DNA of 64,000 nt from Epithemia pelagica (taxonomy: Eukaryota > Bacillariophyta > Bacillariophyceae > Surirellales > Surirellaceae). The translations under genes and the position numbers were made by a program. Under the pieces are notes generated by a model. That model ran no database searches. It was given only the letters and a program-made list of their open reading frames with translations, and was not told the DNA's origin. The stretch covers positions 682,001 to 746,000 of the forward strand of contig OX337240.1 of the NCBI GenBank assembly GCA_946965045.2, in the 5' to 3' direction. Shown here one piece after another: positions 21,281-31,717 of the stretch; positions within the stretch are counted from its first letter, which is position 1, and each line of letters opens with the position of its first letter.

Positions 21281-22623
21281 GTTTGTTGTTTGGTTGTGTT
21301 TGGTTTTTGATTTGTATGATTTTGTTTTGTGAGAGCAAACGATGAGCGCTCTGGTGAAGAGATGAAAAAGTTCGTAAGGTGTTTTGTGTTTTTGGGAACA
21401 CACCACACAAGATACCTTTTTCCCACATTCTCTCTCTCTCCTCAATCGACAAGACAACGATGAGGAGGCAGCGCCACAACGGACCGTTGGTCGCCAAAAA
21501 TACAACACGTTGGGCGTTCCAAATTTTGGTGAACCATGATATGCGTGTGCATGCCTCGTATGAAGGATGATGAGGAAGAAAGAGGAACGTAGAGTGTGAC
21601 GTGTGAGTGATGTCAATCCATGAAGGGAGAGAAAGAAGGTACATGAGTGAGAACATGGTCAATGACCTTGTTGGTTCGCTGTAAGATATCATTGTTCTTG
21701 CTTGCTATTGGCTGCTGGCTTCTTCTGATCACATGCGCGCTTTCAACTTTCTCAACCCCAGAGACCAAGACGATCAAGACGACCGAATCAGGAAAACAAA
21801 GGCCAAGGACCGAATGGCACCATTGCCACACTGGATGCCAGAACGAAACCCACAGTCATCATTTTGTTGGACTTGGCAGAGTCTCAGACGGCCCTGCTTG
21901 TTCTTTCAGTGTCATGCTCACGGTTCCTACAGACAGTGAAGGAACCAGGAGCATGACTGAAAGAACAAGCCTGGCAGTCGGGCCTTGTCCTTTTCGTGGT
22001 GCTTTGGTCGACTCTGGGAGCCGCATACCAATCAGTTTCAAAAGGAAGAATGGGGTTCCTACTAGATGCTGCTATATAGTTCTCCCGCCGCATCATCTCG
22101 ACATGGAACTCGGAATGTGCGACCGCGAATTCGCAATGAGGTATTCAAGGGAAGGACCATTCCGGAAAATGTGCCACATGTGGCATGGAACCGTGGATAT
22201 GCCGCATATGATCGCGATTGGTTATCGCGATTGGTTTGTCCGTACCAAGCCTCCCTCCACGACCGCGGGAGACAGTCCTCCCAATGAGTATCCTACACCA
22301 CCGCCACAACACTGCAATGACAACAATGGCTCGCGACACTCTCTAGAGTATCGTCGTTTCGAGATTCCAAAAGCCCATGGTTTCGGAGTCCATGAACCCA
22401 AGCAGGAAAGGACGTGCATCCTAGACGAGACTTTTTCTGGATCCATTCTCTCAATGTAGCTGTTGCACTTGTTGTGATGGTTGCCACTTAAAAGTTGTGA
22501 GTGCTACGGCAAATGAGAGACTTGTCATGTGTCATGTAGTCTATGTGCGATCGTTTTGTGACCTACGACAGACAGACACCCCCTTTTGGACAACAAAACT
22601 ATAGTCGTTCTTCTTTCGTGTAC
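21281..22623. other. Region between oxidoreductase 1 and the kelch relic
   Basis: A plus-strand frame is open from ATG 21662 to 22459 and begins with a hydrophobic signal-like stretch. It crosses an inverted repeat and a duplicated block, so I do not accept it as a gene. It contains the inverted repeat 21896-21970. It also holds a block at about 21930-22000 repeated directly at 22624-22690 (shared gaaagaacaagcctggcagt). Confidence 0.4.
21896..21970. repeat. Imperfect inverted repeat, ~30-nt arms
   Basis: The arm 21896-21927 (gcttgttctttcagtgtcat...) pairs with 21941-21970, with a 2-base bulge and few mismatches, around a 13-nt loop. The right arm is part of the block repeated at 22624-22690. 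Confidence 0.8.
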
Positions 22624-22960
22624 AGACAGTGAATGAACCATGAGCAGGACACTGAAAGAACAAGCCTGGCAGTCGGGCCTTGTCCTTTTTGACGAAAATT
22701 CAGAATGGAATGAAACCGATTGGCCTCCTTTTGCGGGTGGATGGCGTGACGAACATGCTGCGGTCGTACTCGATCATACGGTCGTCGTGTTGGGAGGATT
22801 TCATCAAGGCCAAGGCTATGTCAAATGTCAACTCCGTTCTTGCATTGAATCTAGCGGAAATGAACTCGGAAGACAATTCTCATACAATTGGCAAGAGGGT
22901 ACACTAGCCAAAGGAGAAGGATGGAATTCGGAAGATGAAGTCCAGTGATTTTTCTATAGT
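22624..22960 (+). pseudogene. Kelch-repeat gene fragment
   Basis: The frame around 22736-22830 reads GWRDEHAAVVLDHTVVVLGG and then FHQGQGYV, a typical kelch blade (paired Gly, hydrophobic strands). The next expected strand, NSVLALNLAE, is in a different frame from 22831. The shift is explained by an imperfect 7-bp tandem duplication (gtcaaat/gtcaact at about 22820-22833). No further blades are seen on either side, so this is a one-blade relic of a beta-propeller protein. Downstream it runs into a short dispersed motif (gaactcggaaga...catacaat) also found at 30340-30570. Confidence 0.55.
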
Positions 22961-24015
22961 TTACAGTCTTTTGAAATCACGCCCAATGAACTCAAAAGAG
23001 AATCTGCATACAATTCTCTAGAGTCTACAGTAGTTATATTTTCCGCTTTCGTTCTCCGCTCCTTCTCCTGAGCATCTTCTGGCCACGCGACAAAAATGAC
23101 AAGGTCAACGAACGAAGTATTACCAAAGGTGAAGTGACGACTGTCTCAGGCTTGTCGAAGACTATGTAATTGGAGAACTTGCTTGATGCATCGGTCGACC
23201 ATCTGATGCCTCTCGAGCGGCCGTTGGGCTAGTTCATTATTATTTGTTGATACGGCCTCTCAACGAATATCTTTGTCAACACTTCGTTCCGTTTTCGGTT
23301 CCTCGCTACAACTACAACTACCATTAACGACTCATCAATCAGGTTCATTTCTTGCTTGATAAGAAAGGAGGGAAAGAAAAACCAAAAAAACTCCCCCCGA
23401 GGTCAGGGTAGTGCGCGTTTCTTCCAACACCAAGTCAGCTCGTGCTTCAAAATACAACTGGGCCTGAGCAGCCGTATATGTGGCCGGTAATGACTTACTG
23501 GGTTTGGCAGCTTACAAGCCGACTCTTGTGCCTATTTCGTTCCACACAAACTGGGCTGACTGTGACAGTCGAGTTGGGATCTTCGCTGTCCATCAGGTCG
23601 CTGGGACGCGTGGCTGCCGCAAATTTTTCCATGGGAGTATTGTGCTGTTCTTCCCGTTTCGTTTGGTTCCGTTGTTGGTGACAGGCTTGTTTGGTACCAC
23701 CCACAACGGGCGCTTCTTTGTAGTCTTGTTCGCTTTTGACATTTCGCTTAATATTTGTTGTTGTGAGTTGTGATGGTGGTCGATGGAACAAAACTTGTGT
23801 CTCACCAGGCGCGAAATAGAGACGGCTGACATGCGCGACTCACTTCCACGTGGAGACTGACTGTTCGGATCAGAAAGATGGGCGCATGCGCAAAACTGTC
23901 TGCGTGTCATCTGTGACACAAAGTGTGACACCGTGCCCACAGCCAAAATCGTTGTGGTCATTGTTTCATGGACCCTGAATGAGCCAAAGTCAACAACGAG
24001 GGAAGACAATCCACG
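22961..24015. other. Intergenic region, no gene seen
   Basis: Contains one more degenerate copy of the gaactc-aaaga short motif at about 22986-23030. The rest, up to the RCC1 gene, shows no supported coding sequence. Open frames at 23440-23790 and on the opposite strand look like chance frames. Confidence 0.4.
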
Positions 24016-26019
24016 ATGGACGACCGCAGTGATACTCCTCCTACCTCTAAAAAGAGATCCTCGACACAGGCAACAGGCTTGCCGGCGACGTCGTCGTCGT
24101 TGTCTCCGGGTACCATCTCTTCGTATCGAAGAACAAAACAAGCGAAACGTACTCGGACGGGTCTTCCCTCCTCTGCTCCGATTCAACAGCGCATGAGAGC
24201 GCTGCGGGATCAACAATTTCTATTATTAAATCAAGATTTTCAAGATCATTTGCGAGAGATTCAACCAAGGATCCAAAATGCCACGGTGGAATCCTTGGGA
24301 GGTGACCCCTACCATCCCGTTCTTGGTCTCGTTCCACGGGCCGTGGCTTCCTATCGCATGACGGCATTTGAAATCAATTCCCGATTTGGCGGATCACCCG
24401 CTGGATCCGTGGCAAGTTTCGGAAGCAACGAGACGGGTCAATTGGGCTTTGTATCCGCAATGGACGAAAATGGCGATCCGGAAACGAATCCGGACCCCAC
24501 CATGATTCCCAGTTTGCTGAGTCGAACCTACATCCAGGTGGATTGCGGGGGAATGCACTCGGTGGCTCTGTCCAATACCGGCGTGCCGTGGACGTGGGGA
24601 TCCAATGACTTTGGAAAGTACGTTTTCATTCAAAGATATACATTGCAATCACCACACATGGATTGTTTGTTCTCACTCTCGATTCTTTACGCATTCAGTT
24701 TGGGACGGCGCACGGCCGACGACCATGAAGAAATGACAGCCAGCCAGGTCACGGGATTTGTCACGTCTAAACCAGGACGACGGAAAGAGCAACAAGACTT
24801 GGAAGATGGGTGGATTTCCCAAGTCTCAGCAGGAGAAAGCCATACCTTGTTCTTGTCTCTGGATGGCAACGTGTACTCAGCAGGAATGTATAAGGAAAAG
24901 GATAAGCAACCTTTTCGAATTGTTCCCTCTCAATCGGGCGACAATGATCCTAAAGGCAAAAATCCATCGCCCCAACATGTGTGGCAATTATCACGACCTG
25001 CGATTCACATTTACTCGGGAGGAGATTTCGCAGCGGCCATCTTGGATGACTATTCCCTTGTCACGTGGGGTACGTATTCTTCACTTGTCATGGAGAAAAA
25101 AGCAATGTCAAAACCTCTTGTTTGCTCTCATAGTGTATGCTTGTTGTGTTTTGGATGCAGGGTTTGGTACAACAGGAGAACTGGGAAGAAGCGCCGACAT
25201 GGCGACTCCTAACAACAAGGGAGAGTACGATGTTGGCCCGCAGCTATATTCCAAAATAGTTGACGACAAAAACGTGTTTGACTTACCACTCATACGTGAA
25301 AAATATATGACTCCTCTACCGCCTCGATTCAATTGGGGCAGTGCCCGCAAGTCCGTCGTGACAGTTGGATGTGGCTTGTACCACATGTTGGTGGTGGCAC
25401 GGGAGCCCGACGTGGCAGATACCCATGTCTACAGTACCGGTTCCAATGGCTATGGTCAACTGGGATTGGGAGATACCCAAACGCGTCATGAACTGACGTT
25501 GGTATGTGACACCACGGACTAAGGAGGAACAAATGGTTTCTGATTGCCGAAAATGCAACTGACCTTTTCTCTCTTTTTCGTTTCTAGATTCGTGGATTGG
25601 AGGGCAAAGAGATTGCCCAAGTGGACGGGGGAGAACATTTTTCCGTGGCTCTATGCATGCACGGAAAACGGATCTATACGTTCGGTCGGGCCGACAAGGG
25701 AAGTTTGGGTCGAGGCCCTCCCGCCAAGGACAAGGATGGAAAAGATGCCTTGGAAGCGATTCCGAAAGTGGTTCCGTTTCCTAGTACAGAGCCGGTATTG
25801 ATTGCCAAAATCTCGGCGGGGGATCGACATGTGTTGGCCGTGACACCGGAGAACGAGTTGTACACGTGGGGGTACGAGGAGGCGTGTGGTCACGGGAAGG
25901 ACATGTTTCGCCCCCGAAAACTGGATGTTTCCAAGTTCTTGCAGAAGCGTTCAAGAGTCTTTGACATTGCGGGTGGGGGACAACATTCGGCCATGGTTGT
26001 TGTGCGATACGATTCCTAG
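24016..26019 (+). CDS. RCC1-repeat (beta-propeller) protein
   Basis: Four exons: 24016-24617, 24699-25069, 25161-25501 and 25588-26019. The introns are 81, 91 and 86 bp, and the joined frame gives 581 residues. The first 60 residues are basic, Ser/Thr-rich and disordered. RCC1 repeats follow: ASFGSNETGQLG, the segment WTWGSNDFGNLGR that is completed exactly across intron 1, VTWGGFGTTGELGR across intron 2, YSTGSNGYGQLGLGD, YTFGRADKGSLGRG and YTWGYEEACGHG, each paired with a GxxHS/GxxHT strand (CGGMHSVAL, AGESHTLFL, GGEHFSVAL, AGDRHVLAV, GGGQHSAMV). This is a seven-bladed propeller of the RCC1 superfamily, either a Ran exchange factor or a scaffold. The irregular spacing and inserts make true Ran GEF activity uncertain. 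A basic N-terminus fits nuclear or chromatin location. Confidence 0.9.
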
Positions 26020-26760
26020 AACGAAAAACGACGACAAGAGAAAGCTGAGTTTGTAGTGTAGCCGCTTTTGACCGATTCAAATGATGAGAGGGTTGCAAAA
26101 GAGGCGTCTACCTAGGTCATCATTTCGTCCAAAACCTCTAGAGAAAAGTATTGCGAGGAAAGGAAATTCCTATCAGTAACCAAATCAGCTTTCTCGATAG
26201 AGTGGAGAACGATGATTATAGTACGTATATAAGAAAGATTATTTGGAGTTGGATTCCAGAACCGTCCAGCAAAGCACCAACCTTTATGTAGTTCTATAGG
26301 GGGAACTCTTGCCAAATACTCTCTGGTTTAGGTTTCTCACAACGCATGAGAGAGATGAGAGAACCTCCTCTCTGTTTTCATGCTCTGCCCCAAACTCCTG
26401 AACGGGTAAGGCAGGTCGCACAACAAAATCTGATTGCGTGATGATTGTCTCATATAGTTTTATATTCGCAGTTGCCTCAAACCCATGGCGCAGGTCCGAT
26501 TCGACGAATCCAAGTTCCTGGGAACTTCCCTTATCGACGCTTCACGACCGTGTCCTATGTCCTGCATTGGTTGGACTGGGCGGAACGCCATGCCTGGAAA
26601 TCAAGTTTGGCCGCCCATCGACCTACTAGCAAGACAAACACCCTCACCACTGGAACACTATAAAAAACAACAAAAACGAACTGTGAAAATTATTCTTATA
26701 TAACCTGTCATCACTGATTAACATGCAACTTATGCTCCTTCTTGTTCTGCCGGCGTATTT
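26020..26760. other. Intergenic region between convergent genes
   Basis: Probable 3' UTRs. A 26445-26663 frame contains an aromatic, helical string (YVLHWLDWAERHAW) that might be a fragment of a gene, but nothing around it supports one. Confidence 0.35.
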
Positions 26761-27966
26761 TTAATCTTCATCGCTGTCGCAAAGATCCACAAAGACAACC
26801 CTCTTGGACGACGTGGCCTTGGTTGTTTTGAGTTCTAAGAGAGCTCTTGCAATTTCCCTTCCAATCTTGGCACCCATTTCTTCATAGTCTGTGTCCTTGG
26901 AAACGGTCCCCGTATCCTGACTTTCTGCCGCATGCGATTCTCCACCACCACCAGCAATTGCCCTTGCAATTTTTGCACCCATGGCTTCAAAGTCCATTTC
27001 CTGGTTGGGTGGAGAATCTTTATTCTCAGGATCCGGACTGGAACCTCCATCACATTCATGGACTGCTGGTGGTGGGCGCTTCTTGAGACTTGCAGAATCC
27101 CTCTTTTGATCCGCAAAGAATGGGGCCAAAAGCCTGCACTTGCGTTTCTTTTTGGAGACCTGTGAATTTGTGGTGATACTCCCAGCCATGGTGCAAGATT
27201 CCACATCATTGTTATGGGAATGTGGCGTGACTATGCGAGGGATTTCCGGAGGCTGCGGCTCGTGATCATTGGAAGCCGTGGGTCGACTGGGAGTTCCCTG
27301 CATTTCTTGTTCGAGCAGCACAGAGTTGGTCGAGTCCTTATCCTTGTAGTCATCCCACAGATCATCTTCCGCCCTCAGATCTGGCTCTGGCAAGTCTTCC
27401 GACTTATCTGACTCGTAGCAATAGTCCTGATCTTGAGTCTTTCTACAACTGCTTTCAGCATTCTCTTTCTCACCACAATCCATGCTGTTGTCATCCGTTC
27501 GCAACGAATCTTGGGGAACGAGGTACTCTCCACTATCGCTGATGAGCACCATTTTCCCTCCCTTGTGAAAGCATCGCTTTCTGGGAGGTTGTGCTTTCTT
27601 CTTTGGTGCCCGCTTCTTCTTTTTCTTCTTCTCCGGAACATAGTCGTCGGCTTGTTCGGAGGGGCGATAGTCATAGCCGTTCGACGCCCAAATACGCTTT
27701 CTCTCTTCAATCAACGATTGGCGAGGGGACCGACGAACCCGCTTTGTTTTAATCGAAAGCGGCTGAACATACTTTTTGTAGACCTCTTCTAACTGACGAG
27801 TGGACTCCCACTTGACCCACACTAAGAGCCCATACCCGTCGAACCGAGGTGGTTGATCTGTTTTGACCAACCATGCCTGATGGTCCATGAACTCATTCAG
27901 GCCAACCACACGAACCTTTTCGCCCAACGGAATGGATCTTGGAGGCACGGCTGCGATGTTCTTCAT
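26761..27966 (-). CDS. Probable nuclear protein with SUMO-interaction-like tail
   Basis: A single-exon protein of 401 residues from the first ATG. Family not recognised. The N-terminal ~70 residues (EKVRVVGLNEF..QAWLVKTDQP...VWVKWEST) look like a small beta-barrel reader of the chromo/tudor/SH3 kind. Dense basic tracts follow (EKKKKKKRAPKKKAQPPRKR, about 111-131), and a second cluster SKKKRKCR; both are strong nuclear localisation signals. The middle is acidic and disordered. Two copies of a short helical motif, FEAMGAKIARAIA and YEEMGAKIGREIARAL, lie in the last 90 residues. The very end reads VVFVDLCDSDED, a hydrophobic core followed by acidic and Ser residues, as in SUMO-interaction motifs. 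I infer a chromatin- or SUMO-associated adaptor; no enzyme domain is present. Confidence 0.65.
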   Translation of the reverse strand: MKNIAAVPPRSIPLGEKVRVVGLNEFMDHQAWLVKTDQPPRFDGYGLLVWVKWESTRQLEEVYKKYVQPLSIKTKRVRRSPRQSLIEERKRIWASNGYDYRPSEQADDYVPEKKKKKKRAPKKKAQPPRKRCFHKGGKMVLISDSGEYLVPQDSLRTDDNSMDCGEKENAESSCRKTQDQDYCYESDKSEDLPEPDLRAEDDLWDDYKDKDSTNSVLLEQEMQGTPSRPTASNDHEPQPPEIPRIVTPHSHNNDVESCTMAGSITTNSQVSKKKRKCRLLAPFFADQKRDSASLKKRPPPAVHECDGGSSPDPENKDSPPNQEMDFEAMGAKIARAIAGGGGESHAAESQDTGTVSKDTDYEEMGAKIGREIARALLELKTTKATSSKRVVFVDLCDSDED

Positions 27967-28565
27967 GGCGTACTATTGGGACATTAATGGAAAGGTAAGG
28001 GTTCCTCGTTGTGCGGACTGTGGATTTTGGGGTGAAGCTCTCATTACTGACATCCAAAAGATTTTCCTACTGTAAAGGCTACACTATGGAAAAGTTCGAA
28101 CTACCCATCTGTAAGCTCACAGATACGCATTCACATACAAAACGAGATTCTGTTGACGGTATCTTTTGATAGAGATGATGGTTCGAATGGGAGTAAAATG
28201 GATGGACGCGGGGGCGGGGCGCGGGGTGGGGTCTCCAACGGAACAAAAATTCCTCCATTCCCATAATAATTTATCCTAATTTTGGGGATTAATTCTTGTT
28301 GTCGTTGCTCGAATCTCGGATGATTCGTTTATCTGACATGAGCAGAGCCATGGCACATGGTCAAAGATTGACCATTGGCACAGTATTTGTTCTGGGAAAG
28401 AATATCTCAAAAGCAATGATGTAAGGTATCTCAAGTTCCGCCACAGCGGAATTGAATTCATTATTATGTTTTGCTTCCCCTTCTTTTGAGTCGTGACCAC
28501 GAATCTTTTGTGCTCCATCTTGCACGAGATTGCAAAAGGACACTGGGAACATAGTATGTGTCACC
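27967..28565. other. Intergenic region, no gene seen
   Basis: Likely promoter of the nuclear protein on the minus strand. Includes a G-rich string at about 28205-28235 (gacgcgggggcggggcgcgg). No coding frame is supported. Confidence 0.4.
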
Positions 28566-29150
28566 ATGAACGAGACGACCAAGGAACAGCATCCGACACC
28601 CCAAGCTCAGACAACGACTACTAGATGCAGTTTGGCCACCACAGCAACAACAAGTACGACCAGGTCGATTCGTCGTCTCGCCACATCCAATGTGTCCTCT
28701 TCCTCCTCCAAGCAACCAACTCCTGATCCTTTCCTTCATGGTGGAGAACATTGTTTACATTCCGAAAACTTGGCCTTTGATATGGATGTGTGGTATCCTC
28801 CCTTGGCGGGCTTTACCTTTGCATCCGTCTTTTTTACCTTGACGCGACGTGACGCCGAGGTGATTGTGGCCTTTTCCAATACGACCCGTCGCCATGTTGA
28901 ACGAAAAACGAACAACAGGAACAAAAATGTTAGGCCAAACGAAATTGGATTGGCCATGGATCATGGATCGTGTCATTCTTCTTCAAGCCTTGGAACGGAG
29001 AATAGACCATGCGTTGCGAAACGATCCACATCTATCATACTGCGCGCATCCGCAGGTCACGCATCCATAAATCGAATGAAGAAGCTACTGATTCAATGGT
29101 GTTGGATGACAAAAACAACAACCACAGCATGTTGCAATCGAACCTCGAAA
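28566..29150 (+). pseudogene. Possible CDC123/D123-like gene relic
   Basis: From ATG 28566 the frame runs through a Ser/Thr/Gln-rich stretch to MDVWYPPLAGFTFASVFFTL and TRRDAEVIVAFSNTTRR, which resembles the WYP..TF.. opening of CDC123/D123 proteins (eIF2 assembly factors). The frame is then lost at a perfect 7-bp tandem duplication (catggat catggat, about 28957-28970). Discounting one copy, the text continues naturally into RVILLQALERRIDHALRN. A second loss near 29040 leads to RIRRSRIHKSNEEAT, where the family has its RSPKD-type signature. The rest of the protein is missing; the next 50 bp abut the duplicated oxidoreductase. The family assignment is tentative; the decay is clear. Confidence 0.35.
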
Positions 29151-29198
29151 ATCGTGACCTTCTTCTATATTCTTTATCTGATGCTCTCGCAAGCAAAT

Positions 29199-30236
29199 CT
29201 ACTCGTCAAAATACAGTGCCGTCTTGCCAATGGATTTTCCCGAGGCTTGCATCTCCAATGCCTTGCGCAAGTTGGCCGCATTCAACTCCTTGGAATTGGT
29301 TTGACGAGTTGGCAAAGTTCCGTCATTCAACAACTGGGAAAGTTGCGTCAAAATATCATGCTGTCGCTTTGATTCTTGGTTCTTGAGACCTGGACGAGTG
29401 AACATAAGGACGGCTGAAAAGTTGACGGACTTCCAAAAGAGTTGAAACAAATCGACCGTGGCTGAGGGCCAAATGCTACAAATACCTCCAAAGGGCTTGA
29501 TGAGACCGACAAACTCGGTAAAGAGATCTTCTGTTAAATCCACCGTGTGCAAAATATAGTCGACTGCTTCGATTCCAAGGTCTTTGATTTGACTTGTCAA
29601 GTTTTGACGGTGATTAATGACATGATGCGCTCCCATTTGACGGACAAAGTCTCGAGATTCGTCGCGAGATGCTGTGGCAATCACGGTGAGACCCAAGACT
29701 TTGGAGGCGAGAGCGATGGCAGCTGTGGCAACACCACCGGCTCCTCCGGTAATGAGAATGGTTTTCCCCATATTGTCTTGTTTGTTGGGCGAAACCTTGA
29801 GTTGATCATAAATGGCTTCCCAGGCGGTCAAGGAGGTGAGAGGCTCTGAGGCAGCTTGACTCCAGGATAGATTGGCTGGCTTGGGACCCACGATGCGTTC
29901 GTCGATCAACACATATTCAGCAAATGCACCTGGCCGGAAAAAGTCACCGGCAAACATGACCTCATCACCCACTTTGAATAAGGAAGATTCCTCTCCAACT
30001 TCCTCGACAATTCCAGTGGCATCCCATCCCACGACGAGTGGGTCGGAGCTTTCAAAGGGTTCAGTGTCTTTTCCGAGATTTCCCAATCGTTTGTAGTCAA
30101 TGGGATTGGTTGCGACCGCTTTGACACGGATGAGGAGATCATGTCCTGTCGGCGATGAGGGCTTTTCCATTTCGACTTGCTTGAGGGCAGACAAGTCTCC
30201 GACAGGTTTGTATTTGGTAATGGCAAAGGATTTCAT
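29199..30236 (-). CDS. MDR-family zinc-free quinone/alcohol oxidoreductase, copy 2
   Basis: Same 345-residue length and nearly the same sequence as the gene at 20243-21280. Visible replacements are few and mild, for example EYKPVGDLSV to KYKPVGDLSA, AAGVV to ATGIV and DNTGK to DNMGK. The zinc-free MDR motifs (NPIDYKRLGN, ITGGAGGVAT) are unchanged, so it should be active. Similarity covers the coding region and about 80 bp of leader, ending close to the stop codon on the 3' side. The copy therefore arose by a short DNA duplication of gene plus proximal promoter; a retrocopy is possible because neither gene has introns. Its 3' end abuts the CDC123-like relic on the opposite strand. Confidence 0.9.
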   Translation of the reverse strand: MKSFAITKYKPVGDLSALKQVEMEKPSSPTGHDLLIRVKAVATNPIDYKRLGNLGKDTEPFESSDPLVVGWDATGIVEEVGEESSLFKVGDEVMFAGDFFRPGAFAEYVLIDERIVGPKPANLSWSQAASEPLTSLTAWEAIYDQLKVSPNKQDNMGKTILITGGAGGVATAAIALASKVLGLTVIATASRDESRDFVRQMGAHHVINHRQNLTSQIKDLGIEAVDYILHTVDLTEDLFTEFVGLIKPFGGICSIWPSATVDLFQLFWKSVNFSAVLMFTRPGLKNQESKRQHDILTQLSQLLNDGTLPTRQTNSKELNAANLRKALEMQASGKSIGKTALYFDE

Positions 30237-30339
30237 ATCTGTTGTTTGGTTGTGTTCGGTTTTTGATTTGTATGATTTTGTTTTTGTGAGAGCAAACGAT
30301 CGAGGCGGGAAGATCAAAAAGAGAGTAAAAGTGTTTTGG

Positions 30340-30570
30340 GGATGAACTCGGAAGAGGATTCTCATACAATTTTTTTACAGTCTACATTACTATCAGTTCG
30401 ATCATCGAATTCGGAAGATGAAGTCCACTGATTTTTCTATAGTGTACAGTCTCAGAAGAAGATATGTACTTAATTTCCTATATTAGACATTGCTATAAGA
30501 ATCCATGCATCGCAGGCGCAGTGAACTCGGAAGAAATTTCAATACAATTTCCCATAGTATACACTCCAAG
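30340..30570. repeat. Cluster of a ~45-bp dispersed motif
   Basis: At least three copies of a motif of the form gaa(c/t)tcggaaga..(t)catacaat..atag(t)(g/c)tacagtc occur at 30343-30390, 30411-30455 and 30522-30570. Others lie at 22865-22895, 22926-22970 and 22986-23030, next to the kelch relic. So the same motif flanks both oxidoreductase loci. Confidence 0.7.
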
Positions 30571-30970
30571 CCTGGGCTGTTTTTCCTTTTTCTTTCTCAA
30601 AATGGCGAGGACAGCGCAACTTTCAATATTTCCAATGACACGGCGGAAATCATCCACACAAAACAACTTCTACATGAAATCCTGAGCGTCAGTATCGCGG
30701 GCACCAAGCCTTCAAGCGCGATGCGGATCTTCTTACTCCTCCATGAAACATGTCCACAAAGACAGGTCTCCAGAAACACTTCCTACCTTGATCCTATCAC
30801 CTTTATCCGACTCTCAATTTCCAGTCCTTGATATTTTAAAAGAATGATGAGTTCTGCAGTGCACTTTTCGCCAGGGACGGTATTCATCGAAAGGAAGAAA
30901 CGGAAAGCCTCCCGAACGAACCTCCGAGCAAATATGCAAACGATTCTTTGTATGTACCCATGTTTGTGTT

Positions 30971-31717
30971 GTGTGTGCTGCTAAGTCGGGACTTACTTTT
31001 GTTGACCTACTTCCGCCATATGAAGACTCCGGTTCTAAATGCTACGAAGCGCTAAAGGCACCCGAAAAACTGGAAGAATTGGAATTGATTTGCCAGAATG
31101 AACGTGGTTTCAAGGCCTGTGTTGAAGAGTTGCTGGACCTATTTCACGTTCCGGTACAGAGCGAAAGCGATGGAATCTCCTTTCGAGATCGTCTAACCAT
31201 ATTCCAGTCAAAATACCAAACCACGGCTTTTAAAGATCTCCCTGCTGATTCCTGGGAAATCGTGGATGTTATTGCTCGCCTCAAGCCGGGGTTTCTCATC
31301 GACTCAGGATTATCGTCTATTCCGTCTTCGACGACTACGGTTACCGGTCTTCTTCAACCGAAGGACTCTTCCACAGAATGCGTTTTACTATATTCTGTTT
31401 TTGAGGCAATGGTACAATATGCCGTTTCGCGCAATTTGAATGGTTCCGAATTTGAATGGGAGGCTGGGAGGATTCTCAATGACAAAGCGGATGGATACGA
31501 GAATGCACTGAAACTCTTCACCGCGCATGTCTGGGAAAAGAACAAGCAGGACGAGAATGACCAAATCGTATCCGATCGAACACCATTATCCGACCAAATG
31601 GCAACGGCTGCTATTCAAGCATTCACTAGCTCTGTCGAGAGTCTCAAAATTTACGCGTCGGAGCAGACCAAGCACTTTGGGGAACGAATATTTGACTTCG
31701 AACGTCCAGGGGCGTAA
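30971..31717 (+). CDS. Hypothetical protein, 5' exon not resolved
   Basis: A frame of 248 codons ending at TAA 31715-31717, with no ATG near its 5' edge; it opens at a GTG in the string tgttgtgtgtgctgctaag, which could be a splice acceptor. The true start is therefore probably on an upstream exon in 30590-30940. The protein is soluble and helical (KCYEALKAPEKLEELELICQ, KACVEELLDLFHV, CVLLYSVFEAMVQYAVSR) with no signal peptide or membrane helix. I do not recognise the family. Its length and composition make it a credible gene. Confidence 0.5.
   Translation: MCAAKSGLTFVDLLPPYEDSGSKCYEALKAPEKLEELELICQNERGFKACVEELLDLFHVPVQSESDGISFRDRLTIFQSKYQTTAFKDLPADSWEIVDVIARLKPGFLIDSGLSSIPSSTTTVTGLLQPKDSSTECVLLYSVFEAMVQYAVSRNLNGSEFEWEAGRILNDKADGYENALKLFTAHVWEKNKQDENDQIVSDRTPLSDQMATAAIQAFTSSVESLKIYASEQTKHFGERIFDFERPGA

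Noticed and set aside
21662-22459. Plus-strand frame of 266 codons with a signal-like start
   Set aside because: It runs through an inverted repeat and a duplicated block, has low-complexity patches and no recognisable fold. It is probably chance.
27375-27710. Minus-strand frame in another register of the nuclear-protein gene
   Set aside because: It is a frame shadow created by the Lys/Arg-rich region of the real gene.
29160-29372. Continuation of the CDC123-like frame into the second oxidoreductase
   Set aside because: From about 29199 this is only the antisense of the oxidoreductase 3' end, which has the same plus-strand frame in copy 1.
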